A DNA stretch of 7,882 nt from CAZFBR01 sp035353495 [NCBI: uncultured bacterium] (lineage in GTDB: Bacteria; DAOPZR01): contig CAZFBR010000168.1 in NCBI GenBank assembly GCA_964517215.1, positions 1 to 7,882 on the forward strand, read 5' to 3'. This document shows positions 1 through 6,046 of this stretch, in pieces (the first letter of the stretch is position 1; each line of letters opens with the position of its first letter). Below the pieces are notes generated by a model. It was not told where the DNA came from, made no database searches, and saw only the letters and a program-made list of their open reading frames with translations. Position numbers and translations under genes: made by a program.

Positions 1-20
1 AAATGATTAGATTGGCTGCG

Positions 21-30
21 GGAGGGGGAG
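21..30 (+). promoter_or_regulatory. Shine-Dalgarno of the sensor kinase gene
   Basis: A purine-rich run GGAGGGGGAG ends four bases before the ATG at 35; its GGAGG core is nine bases from that codon. This supports the start at 35 over the in-frame ATG at 53, which would lie too far from the run. The 34 bases before the gene are too short to judge a promoter. Confidence 0.7.
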
Positions 31-34
31 CTGG

Positions 35-2095
35 ATGCATTCGGCTCACTCTATGACTACAGCGAAAAAGCGAACAACGGTACGCCGTGATCTTCGGCAT
101 GAACGTGCGCGTGAGCTGCGCCTGCTGCAGGAAATGCAGGAGCCGTGGCGGCGCTCGCTCGATCTTGACGAGTCGGTTGCGATTCTGCAGCGGGTGGTGC
201 ACGAATACCTTGCCTTGCCGCTGTATGCGGTCCTGCTGTTCGACCAGAATACGCGGCAGTTTACGCCGGCGGGAGGCGGGACGATCGAGCCGGAGCTGCT
301 GGCGGCGGTGCAGCGCCGGGTGCAGGAAAGCTGGGAGGCGGCGCTGGCGGAGGGCGTGACGCAGCAGACCGTGCGTTGTGTTTGTGCCGGCGAGAAATTC
401 CGGTTTACCCTGGCATATCTGGTGGCGGGGATTGAGATCATCGGGGTGATTGTGGCCGGCGGCACGGACCAGCGCGGGGCGATGCCGGCGGCCTGGCGCC
501 GCCTGCTGGCAACCATTACCGCGCAGGGCACGGCAACCATCCATTACCTGCGTTCGCTCAGCCATATCACCCAGCGCAAGGTGGTGGGCGGCCCGGAGCT
601 GTATCAGGAGGCCCGCCCGGTCAATGTGCGCACCGGTGCGACCCGCGTATTCTTTCCGATCGTTGACCTGGTGTGTGCGACCTTCCCGCATACCGGATGC
701 GCCCTCTATCTGTTCGATGCGGAACAGCATGAGCTGCGCCTGGTGGTGGCCCAGCCGCCGCAATCCGAAGAAACGCATATCGATATTGATGAGGACCCGC
801 TGATTACCGAGCTGGTGCGTGAGGGGAAGGCGCTGCTGATCAACGATATCGGCCAGAGCGGCGGTCCCGGCGGCCTCGGACAGCTCAATCCGCAGGTGCG
901 GTCGCTGATGGCGGTGTGCATGGTGCTGGACGGGACGGTGATCGGGACCATCAACCTGACCAATGCCGCGCCCAACGCCTATACGGAAAGCGACCTGCGC
1001 CATCTGTCGATCATCGCCAATCACGCGGCGCTGATCTATCATACCGCGTCGAACCTGCTGCATCTGCAGGCGGTGTTCCAGGATGTGCTTGAATCCGTGC
1101 CGGTCGGCATCCTGGCGCTCGACCACCAGGCGCAGACGGCGCTGGCCAACCGCATGGCCGGGACCATCCTCGGCATCCCGCCGGCGCAGCGGCAGATCAA
1201 GTACGGCGAGGCGGTGGAACGGCTGGGCACGATCAATTACCGCCGGGTGACGCCGCAGACGGGCTGGCCGGGGCCGTACGAGGTGAAATTGTCGCAGGCG
1301 GGTGCGGACCGCATTATCAAGGTCCGCCAGTCGCCGCTGCGGCTCAAGGGGACGGAGCCGATCGGCGATGTGGTGGTGCTTGAAGATGTGACGCAGGAAA
1401 AGAATCTCGAGACGCAGATGGCGCGCGCGGAGCGCATGGCGGTGCTGGGTGAGCTGTCGGCGGGGATCGCCCATGAGATCAAGAACCCGCTGACCTCGCT
1501 CAAGGGGTTTGCCCAGCTGCTGCCGCAGCGCTACGCCAGCGAGCAGTTCCGCCAGAAGTTTACCGCCGTGGTCAACAACGAGGTCGACCGGCTCAACCAG
1601 ATTGTCGAGGGGATGCTGTCGTTCGCCGCGCCCAAGGTGCGCACGTTTGCGCCCTGCGAGGTCAATCGCGTGCTGCACCAGGTCTTCCTGCTGGTTGAGC
1701 ATCAGTGCAAGAAGCTGAATATCGAGCTGCGGCGCGAGCTGGGCGACGACGTCCGGGTGCATGGCGACGCCCACGGGCTGGAACAGGTCTTCCTCAACAT
1801 CATTGTCAACGCCATTGAGGTCATGCCGCAGGGCGGGGTGCTTTCCGTGACCACCGTCGCCGATCCGGCGGCGAATACGGTGCGGGTGACGATCGGCGAC
1901 ACCGGGCCGGGCATCCCCGCCGACCTGATCGGCAAGATTTACAACCCGTTCTTCACCACCAAGGCGCAGGGAACCGGTCTCGGGCTGGCCATCAGCTACC
2001 GCATTGTGGATGAGCACGGCGGGCTGATTGACGTCAAGAGCGATCGCGGCACGGGGACGACCTTCATCATCTCCCTGCCGCTGTACCGGGAGTAG
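35..2095 (+). CDS. Cytosolic sensor histidine kinase (GAF-PAS-HisKA-HATPase)
   Basis: This 686-residue protein is a two-component sensor kinase that should autophosphorylate on histidine and pass the phosphate to the regulator encoded immediately downstream. No transmembrane segment or signal peptide is visible, so it probably senses a cytoplasmic cue. Reading along the protein, residues about 45-175 look like a degenerate GAF-type sensor and 185-335 a clearer GAF domain (ending ESDLRHLSIIANHAALI). A PAS domain covers about 348-450 (VLESVPVGILALD). HisKA covers about 465-535, with the phosphoacceptor His480 in GIAHEIKNPL. The ATPase domain covers about 575-684, with an N box (FLNIIVNAIEVMP, Asn588 and Asn592), G1 DTGPGIP at 622-628, an F box NPFFTT at 637-642 and G2 GTGLGL at 646-651. 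All catalytic boxes are intact. The architecture resembles NtrB/AtoS-type kinases that pair with sigma-54 activators. The signal bound by the GAF and PAS domains cannot be inferred. Confidence 0.93.
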   Translation: MHSAHSMTTAKKRTTVRRDLRHERARELRLLQEMQEPWRRSLDLDESVAILQRVVHEYLALPLYAVLLFDQNTRQFTPAGGGTIEPELLAAVQRRVQESWEAALAEGVTQQTVRCVCAGEKFRFTLAYLVAGIEIIGVIVAGGTDQRGAMPAAWRRLLATITAQGTATIHYLRSLSHITQRKVVGGPELYQEARPVNVRTGATRVFFPIVDLVCATFPHTGCALYLFDAEQHELRLVVAQPPQSEETHIDIDEDPLITELVREGKALLINDIGQSGGPGGLGQLNPQVRSLMAVCMVLDGTVIGTINLTNAAPNAYTESDLRHLSIIANHAALIYHTASNLLHLQAVFQDVLESVPVGILALDHQAQTALANRMAGTILGIPPAQRQIKYGEAVERLGTINYRRVTPQTGWPGPYEVKLSQAGADRIIKVRQSPLRLKGTEPIGDVVVLEDVTQEKNLETQMARAERMAVLGELSAGIAHEIKNPLTSLKGFAQLLPQRYASEQFRQKFTAVVNNEVDRLNQIVEGMLSFAAPKVRTFAPCEVNRVLHQVFLLVEHQCKKLNIELRRELGDDVRVHGDAHGLEQVFLNIIVNAIEVMPQGGVLSVTTVADPAANTVRVTIGDTGPGIPADLIGKIYNPFFTTKAQGTGLGLAISYRIVDEHGGLIDVKSDRGTGTTFIISLPLYRE

Positions 2096-2096
2096 G

Positions 2097-3437
2097 ATGA
2101 TGCGCTGCCGCCTGCTGGTGGTCGACGACGATCCCGACATTCTCGAACTGTTCCAGGAGGCGCTCGGTGACGATTACGATCTGATCACCGCGGTCGACGG
2201 CGAACAGGCGCTGCTGCGTTTTCGCGATCATCAGCCGCAGCTGATGCTGCTTGATGTGCGCCTGCCCAAGCGCGATGGGATTGAGGTGCTGCGCGTCATC
2301 AAGGAAGCCAACCCGCAGATGGTGGTGATTATGATCACCGCCAACAAGGACGTCAGCACCGCCGTGCAGGCGATGAAGCTCGGCGCCTACGACTACCTGA
2401 TCAAGCCCTTCGAAATCGACCATCTCAAGTATCTGCTCGAACGCGCCCGGGACAAGTTCACCCTGCAGCGCGAGGTGACCAACCTGCGCAGCGAACTGCG
2501 CCAGGTCTACAAATTCGACCATATCATCGGCGAAAGCCGGGGCATGCGCGAGGTGCTGGCGACGGTCAGCCGCGTGCTGGACAACGAGGTGCCGGTGCTG
2601 GTCCTGGGCGAGTCGGGGACGGGCAAGGAGCTGATTGCCCGCGCCATCCACTTCAATTCCCGGCGCAGCGCGGAACGGTTCGTGGCGGTCAACTGCGCGG
2701 CCATTCCCGACAACCTGGTCGAGAGCGAGCTGTTCGGGCATGAGCGGGGGGCGTTCACCGGGGCCACGGCGACCAAGCAGGGCCGCTTTGAAATGGCCGA
2801 TCGCGGGACGCTGTTTCTCGACGAGATCGGGTCGCTCAAGTATGAGCTGCAGGCCAAGCTGCTGCGGGTGCTGCAGGAGCATTCGTACGAGCGCGTGGGC
2901 GGGACCGAAACGCTCCAGACCGATGTGCGCATCGTCGCCGCCACCGGGCTTGACCTGACGCGGGCCATCGCCGCGGGCCAGTTTCGCGACGACCTGTACT
3001 ACCGCCTGAATGTGGTGCCCATTGTCCTGCCGCCGTTGCGCGAGCGCAGCGACGACATTCCGCTGCTGGTCGAGCATTTTCTCGGCGAACTGCGCCGCAA
3101 ACTGGGGCGCAAGCAGCTGCGGGTCTCGGACCGGGCCATGGAGCTGCTGCGGCGCTACCATTGGCCGGGCAATATCCGCGAACTGGAGAACGTGGTGGAA
3201 AGCACCGCCATCCTGAGCGAAGAGGACGTCATCGGGCCGCAGCAGGTGCAGCGGCGGCTGGCATCGCTGGGGCCGGCGCCGGAACTGGCCAGCGGGATGG
3301 ACCTTGACGCCGTCGAAAAGGTGGTCATCCAGAAGACCCTGGGGGAGAACCGGCGCAATATCACGCGCAGTGCGGAGGTGCTGGGGATTACGCGCAAGAC
3401 CCTGCGCACGAAAATGAAGAAATACGGCATCATTTGA
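2097..3437 (+). CDS. NtrC-family sigma-54-dependent response regulator
   Basis: This 446-residue protein is a receiver-AAA+-HTH transcription activator that should remodel sigma-54 RNA polymerase when phosphorylated by the upstream kinase. The receiver domain spans residues about 4-118, with acidic residues Asp10-Asp12, phosphoacceptor Asp53, Thr81 and Lys103. The AAA+ domain spans about 142-365: Walker A GESGTGKE at 171-178, the sigma-54 contact loop GAFTGA at 218-223, Walker B LFLDEI at 239-244, and [12 protein letters not shown] near its end. A Fis-type helix-turn-helix closes the protein ([20 protein letters not shown]). The usual AATNRDL sensor segment reads AATGLDL here. The reading frame is open back to 2028, but the start is placed at the ATG pair 2097/2100 because the receiver fold begins at once ([10 protein letters not shown]) and GGGAG lies at 2088-2092. 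Only one base separates it from the kinase stop, so the two genes are probably translationally coupled. No sigma-54 promoter was found in the window, so its targets lie elsewhere. Confidence 0.95.
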   Translation: MMRCRLLVVDDDPDILELFQEALGDDYDLITAVDGEQALLRFRDHQPQLMLLDVRLPKRDGIEVLRVIKEANPQMVVIMITANKDVSTAVQAMKLGAYDYLIKPFEIDHLKYLLERARDKFTLQREVTNLRSELRQVYKFDHIIGESRGMREVLATVSRVLDNEVPVLVLGESGTGKELIARAIHFNSRRSAERFVAVNCAAIPDNLVESELFGHERGAFTGATATKQGRFEMADRGTLFLDEIGSLKYELQAKLLRVLQEHSYERVGGTETLQTDVRIVAATGLDLTRAIAAGQFRDDLYYRLNVVPIVLPPLRERSDDIPLLVEHFLGELRRKLGRKQLRVSDRAMELLRRYHWPGNIRELENVVESTAILSEEDVIGPQQVQRRLASLGPAPELASGMDLDAVEKVVIQKTLGENRRNITRSAEVLGITRKTLRTKMKKYGII

Positions 3438-3442
3438 GAGAA

Positions 3443-3454
3443 CCGCCGCGGCGG
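3443..3454. repeat. 12-bp perfect palindrome after the regulator gene
   Basis: CCGCCGCGGCGG is a perfect palindrome five bases after the regulator stop codon. It lacks a following T-tract, so it is not an intrinsic terminator by the usual criteria. In a GC-rich genome such short palindromes can arise by chance. Confidence 0.5.
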
Positions 3455-3513
3455 CGCGCAGCAGCTGCCCAAAAATGTGCAACGCGGGGCGGATGGCGGC
3501 GGTATAGAGTGGT

Positions 3514-3533
3514 GGCGGGCGTGCGCGTCCGCC
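3514..3533 (+). repeat. Inverted repeat, possible hairpin in the recA leader
   Basis: GGCGGGCG (3514-3521) can pair with CGTCCGCC (3526-3533) across the tetraloop TGCG. This gives an eight-pair stem that includes one G-U pair in RNA. It begins about six bases after the possible -10 at 3503-3508, so it would form the very 5' end of a recA transcript if that promoter is real. Confidence 0.5.
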
Positions 3534-3552
3534 GGAATGCATTATGACGAGC

Positions 3553-3566
3553 GGCGCCGCGGCGCC
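3553..3566. repeat. 14-bp perfect palindrome abutting the recA ribosome site
   Basis: GGCGCCGCGGCGCC is a perfect 14-base palindrome that ends right at the start of the recA Shine-Dalgarno run (3567-3574). As RNA it could fold into a five-pair stem with a CGCG loop next to the ribosome site. An effect on recA translation is only an inference. Confidence 0.55.
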
Positions 3567-3574
3567 AGGGGAGG
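3567..3574 (+). promoter_or_regulatory. Shine-Dalgarno of recA
   Basis: AGGGGAGG lies five bases before the ATG at 3580. It decides the start: the in-frame ATG at 3544 would place this run inside the coding sequence and add twelve residues (beginning [10 protein letters not shown]) unlike a RecA N-terminus. Confidence 0.8.
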
Positions 3575-3579
3575 ACAGT

Positions 3580-4620
3580 ATGGCGAAGGACAAGGCAAAA
3601 GAGGAAAAGAGCGAGAAGCAGAAGGTGCTCGAGGCCACGCTGAGCGCGCTGGAAAAGCGCTTTGGCAAGGGGTCGGTGATGAAAATGGGTGATCGCGGGC
3701 ATGTTCCGGTCGCGGCCATTTCCACGGGGGCGCTGACCCTTGACGCGGCGATTGGCATCGGCGGCATACCGCGCGGACGGGTGACGGAGATCTTCGGGCC
3801 GGAATCGGCGGGCAAGACCACCCTGACCCTGCATGTCATCGCCGAGGCGCAGCGGGCGGGCGGGACGGCGGTTTTTATTGACGTGGAGCATGCGCTTGAC
3901 CCCGAGTATGCAAAACGGCTGGGGGTCAACATCGATGAGATGTACATCTCGCAGCCGGATACGGGCGAGCAGGCGCTGGAGATTGCGGAACAGTTCGTGC
4001 GCTCGGGTGCGGTTGACATTGTCGTGCTCGACTCCGTTGCCGCGCTGGTGACGCAGGGCGAACTCGATAACGAGATGGGCGATTCGGTGGTGGGGGTGCA
4101 GGCGCGGCTGATGTCGCAGGCTCTGCGCAAGCTGACCAGCATCATCGCCAAGTCGAACACCGCCATGGTCTTCACCAATCAGCTGCGCGAGAAGATTGGG
4201 GTCATGTTCGGCAATCCCGAAACGACGCCGGGCGGGCGGGCGCTGAAGTTTTACGCGTCGACGCGGTTGGACGTGCGCCGCATTGAGACGCTGAAGAAGG
4301 GGACTGAGGCGTACGGTATGCGGGTCAAGGTCAAGGTGGTCAAGAACAAGATGGCGGCCCCCTTCCGGGTGGCGGAATTCGACATTATCTTCAACAAGGG
4401 CATTTCGAAAACGGGCTGCCTGGCCGATCTCGCCATCGAGCAGAACATCATCCAGAAGAGCGGGGCCTGGTTCAGTTACGACGACCGCAAGCTGTCGCAG
4501 GGGCGCGAGGCTCTGCTCGCGCTGCTCGAAGAGGATGCGGCGCTGGCGGCGGAAATCAGCGAGAAGGTGAAGCAGGGGCTCGGCATCGGCACGGTCGAAC
4601 CGGCCGTGGAAGAACAGTAG
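3580..4620 (+). CDS. recA: Recombinase RecA
   Basis: This 346-residue protein is of normal RecA length. RecA coats single-stranded DNA, drives homologous strand exchange, and as a filament stimulates LexA-type self-cleavage. Visible hallmarks are the polymerisation N-terminus ([16 protein letters not shown]), Walker A GPESAGKT at 73-80, the catalytic glutamate Glu103 in [17 protein letters not shown], Walker B in [12 protein letters not shown] at 145-156, loop L1 around [12 protein letters not shown], the segment [13 protein letters not shown], and loop L2 with [20 protein letters not shown]. The C-terminus is short and acidic (VEPAVEEQ), as is usual. The segment before L1 reads [18 protein letters not shown] where many RecAs have ALVPKAEIEGEMGDSHVG, so this protein is somewhat divergent at its DNA-binding face while all ATPase motifs are intact. 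The start follows from the Shine-Dalgarno run at 3567-3574. A strong terminator follows the stop by 11 bases. Confidence 0.98.
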   Translation: MAKDKAKEEKSEKQKVLEATLSALEKRFGKGSVMKMGDRGHVPVAAISTGALTLDAAIGIGGIPRGRVTEIFGPESAGKTTLTLHVIAEAQRAGGTAVFIDVEHALDPEYAKRLGVNIDEMYISQPDTGEQALEIAEQFVRSGAVDIVVLDSVAALVTQGELDNEMGDSVVGVQARLMSQALRKLTSIIAKSNTAMVFTNQLREKIGVMFGNPETTPGGRALKFYASTRLDVRRIETLKKGTEAYGMRVKVKVVKNKMAAPFRVAEFDIIFNKGISKTGCLADLAIEQNIIQKSGAWFSYDDRKLSQGREALLALLEEDAALAAEISEKVKQGLGIGTVEPAVEEQ

Positions 4621-4631
4621 GCAACGTGAGG

Positions 4632-4666
4632 CCCGCCCCTGCCCCTGCGGCCGGGGCGGGTTTTTT
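4632..4666 (+). terminator. Intrinsic terminator after recA
   Basis: CCCGCCCC (4632-4639) pairs perfectly with GGGGCGGG (4653-4660) across a 13-base loop and is followed directly by six Ts (4661-4666). This is a textbook Rho-independent terminator. It lies 11 bases after the recA stop and only 23 bases before the next start codon. It probably limits, rather than abolishes, expression of the downstream genes from the recA promoter. Confidence 0.93.
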
Positions 4667-4689
4667 CGTGTGATGACCGGAGGAACAGC

Positions 4690-5223
4690 ATGACCTGGCC
4701 GGGATGGATTGGCAGGCGGCTGCTGCCGTGCGCATGCCTGGTGGCGGTGGCCGGTGTGGTGTCGGGTGTGGCTCGCGGCTGCCTCGGTTTTGTGCCGGGC
4801 TTGCAGGGGATGGCGCTGGGCCTGGCGACCGGGTATCTCACCGGGCGGCTGGGGCGCGGCGACGACGCGAGATTCTGGCCGTTCTGGTTGCGCGTGCTGC
4901 TGGCGCTCGGCTGTGCCGGCCTGCTGCTTGCCGTCCATCTGCCGGGTGTTGTGCTGGTGCATGCCTGGCTGCAGGGACTGGACTGGCTGCCGGACGTGCT
5001 CAACGGCTATGCCCAGGAGCCGTTTGTCGGTTTGGTGCTGCGCGGTACGCATGAGAGCGTGGCCGGTGGCCTGGAGGGGATTTGGTGGGTGCTGTTTGTG
5101 CTGGTCGATGCCGGGCTTTTCGCCTATTTGTTCCTGGTGGGAACGACGCTCGGCTATTTTCCCGCCGAATCCGTCAGCGCTGATGCGGATTCCAGCGCTG
5201 ACGACAATGGGGACGGACCGTAA
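4690..5223 (+). CDS. Unrecognised four-helix membrane protein
   Basis: I do not recognise this 177-residue protein. Its composition predicts an integral inner-membrane protein with four hydrophobic helices at about residues 11-28, 34-52, 64-89 and 131-156. Between helices three and four is a roughly 40-residue stretch with tryptophans and few charges (HAWLQGLDWLPDVL). The tail after residue 157 is short and acidic (SADADSSADDNGDGP). No catalytic motif or known signature is visible. The start is supported by GGAGG at 4679-4683, six bases before the ATG. An overlapping frame (4709-5311) is also open, but it is rich in Cys, Trp and Arg and has no ribosome site, so it is a shadow. The last five codons and the stop TAA lie inside copy 1 of the 33-bp repeat, and an 11-bp inverted repeat covers the codons just before. 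The native C-terminus may therefore have been altered by insertion. Its position between recA and recX suggests co-transcription, not necessarily shared function. Confidence 0.8.
   Translation: MTWPGWIGRRLLPCACLVAVAGVVSGVARGCLGFVPGLQGMALGLATGYLTGRLGRGDDARFWPFWLRVLLALGCAGLLLAVHLPGVVLVHAWLQGLDWLPDVLNGYAQEPFVGLVLRGTHESVAGGLEGIWWVLFVLVDAGLFAYLFLVGTTLGYFPAESVSADADSSADDNGDGP
5172..5203. repeat. 11-bp perfect inverted repeat beside repeat copy 1
   Basis: CGTCAGCGCTG (5172-5182) is the exact reverse complement of CAGCGCTGACG (5193-5203), with a ten-base loop. It lies inside the last codons of the membrane protein gene and ends one base before copy 1 of the 33-bp repeat. No T-tract follows on either strand, so it is not an intrinsic terminator. 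A REP-like hairpin belonging to the neighbouring repeat is one possibility, but repeat copy 2 has no such hairpin before it. Confidence 0.75.
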
Positions 5224-5237
5224 CATATTAACTTTTG
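5205..5237 (+). repeat. 33-bp direct repeat, copy 1
   Basis: The element begins CAATGGGGACGGACC, has one variable base (G at 5220), and ends TAACATATTAACTTTTG. It matches 5359-5391 at 32 of 33 positions. Its TAA at 5221-5223 is the stop codon of the membrane protein gene. The AT-rich second half stands out from the GC-rich surroundings. From memory, GGGGACGGACC/GGTCCGTCCCC-type sequences occur as dispersed repeats in some environmental genomes, sometimes near REP-associated transposases; that link is unverified here. Confidence 0.9.
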
Positions 5238-5248
5238 ACCTGTGCGGT

Positions 5249-5340
5249 ATGCCGGCCGGCACTGTCGCCGCCCTGCGCGGGGCGGTGGCGAACGGTTCCG
5301 TGTCTGGATAAACGGCGGGTGATTAGTCGCGACCAGCCAA
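5249..5340 (+). pseudogene. recX: Decayed duplicate of the recX 5' end
   Basis: This fragment parallels the start of intact recX (5402 to about 5500). Its first 12 codons read MPAGTVAALRGA against MPAGTVTGLRGA in the real gene. A seven-base deletion between 5284 and 5293 then shifts the frame. Past it, the shifted frame reads GERFRVWING against GERFRVWLDG, then a TGA stop, then a segment ending SQ as in the real gene. By eye about three quarters of the aligned bases match, with many differences at third codon positions. Similarity ends near 5340, so it represents only the first 33 or so codons of recX. It is led by repeat copy 1, just as real recX is led by copy 2. It cannot make a functional RecX; at most it encodes a 20-residue peptide from 5249. 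Confidence 0.82.
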
Positions 5341-5358
5341 TTCAGGGGATGTTATTTT

Positions 5359-5391
5359 CAATGGGGACGGACCATAACATATTAACTTTTG
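5359..5391 (+). repeat. 33-bp direct repeat, copy 2
   Basis: This is the second copy of the element at 5205-5237, with A instead of G at the single variable base (5374). It ends ten bases before the recX start codon, so it forms most of the immediate upstream region of recX. TATTAA at 5380-5385 could act as a weak -10, but no good -35 is present. The two copies start 154 bases apart. Confidence 0.9.
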
Positions 5392-5401
5392 CTGGTGCGA
5401 A

Positions 5402-6046
5402 ATGCCGGCAGGCACGGTAACCGGACTGCGCGGGGCGCGCGGCGGGGGCGAGCGGTTCCGGGTCTGGCTGGACGGCGCAGAGTTCGCCGTGGTCAGCCAG
5501 AAGCTGGTAACGGCATTCGGGCTGACGCCCGGGCGGACCCTGACGGCGGACGAACGCGCCGACCTGCAGCGGCAGGCGGAGGCGGAGGAAATTCGGCGGC
5601 GGCTGATCCGTTTGCTCGAAACCCGCGACTACAGCCGGGCGGAACTGGCGCGCAAACTGGCAAAGCATGACCGGACAATGGTAGAATCCGCCATTACCGC
5701 ATTGGTGCAGCGCGGGCTGGTGGATGACGCGCGCTACGCGCGGATGCTGGTGGAAACGCGGCAACAGGGCAGCAAGCCCTGCGGCAAGGCGCGCCTCGCG
5801 CATGACCTGCGGCGGCGCGGGATCGCAGTGGCGATCATCAGCGAAGTGCTGGGCGGGCTCGACCGCGAGGATGATGTGGCGGCAGCGCGGGAGGTGGCGC
5901 GCAAGGCACAGGCGCGCCTGCGCGGCTGCGATGCGCTAACCCGGCGACGGCGGCTGACCGGCATCCTGGGCCGGCGCGGGTTTGACGGCGGGATTATTGC
6001 CCGCATCTTGCGAGAGGAGACAGGTGGCGATGGCGACGACGACTAA
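5402..6046 (+). CDS. recX: RecA regulator RecX
   Basis: This 214-residue protein fits the RecX family, which binds RecA filaments and limits their extension and ATPase activity. The N-terminal segment (GTVTGLR, then ERFRVWLDGAEFAVVSQKLV) matches the usual RecX opening with its short beta-strand motif. Three-helix repeats follow: RDYSRAELARKL at 75-86, GLVDDARYARMLVETR at 105-120, GKARLAHDLRRRGI at 128-141, and RRLTGILGRRGFDGGIIARI at 183-202. The ATG at 5402 is chosen because residues 3-9 already fit the family, and the same ATG is preserved in the decayed upstream copy. No good Shine-Dalgarno precedes it (only GGTG at 5394-5397), suggesting low translation. The upstream region is repeat copy 2. 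The C-terminus is acidic (EETGGDGDDD), and its final codons overlap the start of alaS by 17 bases. RecX proteins are poorly conserved, but context with recA and alaS supports the call. Confidence 0.92.
   Translation: MPAGTVTGLRGARGGGERFRVWLDGAEFAVVSQKLVTAFGLTPGRTLTADERADLQRQAEAEEIRRRLIRLLETRDYSRAELARKLAKHDRTMVESAITALVQRGLVDDARYARMLVETRQQGSKPCGKARLAHDLRRRGIAVAIISEVLGGLDREDDVAAAREVARKAQARLRGCDALTRRRRLTGILGRRGFDGGIIARILREETGGDGDDD
6013..6019 (+). promoter_or_regulatory. Shine-Dalgarno of alaS
   Basis: AGAGGAG inside the recX coding sequence lies ten bases before the ATG at 6030 and four bases before an in-frame GTG at 6024. Either start is possible; the two differ by only two residues. Confidence 0.6.

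Larger units (their letters stand above)
3438..3579 (+). promoter_or_regulatory. recA upstream region and probable leader
   Basis: This 142-base gap separates the response regulator gene from recA and should hold the recA promoter and 5' leader. TATAGA at 3503-3508 is a possible -10 hexamer, but no convincing -35 partner lies at normal spacing. No canonical LexA box of the E. coli, Bacillus or alphaproteobacterial types is visible. TGCCC (3466-3470) and GTGCA (3477-3481) face each other across six bases, which recalls the Fibrobacter-type SOS motif but has the wrong spacing. Three GC-rich inverted repeats occupy much of the gap. There is no T-tract terminator for the regulator gene, so read-through from upstream is possible. 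Confidence 0.45.

Noticed and set aside
3466-3481. Possible SOS box TGCCC/GTGCA upstream of recA
   Set aside because: It resembles the Fibrobacter LexA motif but has six rather than four bases between half-sites and one mismatched half, so it is not listed as a site.
2067-4178. Very long open frame on the minus strand across the response regulator and recA genes
   Set aside because: It is antisense to two certain genes, its composition is what GC-rich coding DNA gives on the opposite strand (many Arg, Pro, Gln, His), and it shows no domain.
5172-5203. Intrinsic terminator after the membrane protein gene
   Set aside because: The hairpin is perfect, but no T-tract follows on either strand and it lies before the stop codon.
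3430-5262. Long minus-strand open frame across recA and the membrane protein gene
   Set aside because: It is a shadow of recA with low-complexity His/Arg/Gln-rich translation and no recognisable motif.
4709-5311. Alternative plus-strand frame overlapping the membrane protein gene
   Set aside because: Its translation is rich in Cys, Trp and Arg without clear helices and it lacks a ribosome site; the frame from 4690 has GGAGG at good spacing and a plausible membrane topology.
5205-5391. CRISPR array
   Set aside because: There are only two repeat units, the sequence between them is a recX fragment rather than a spacer, and no cas gene is present.
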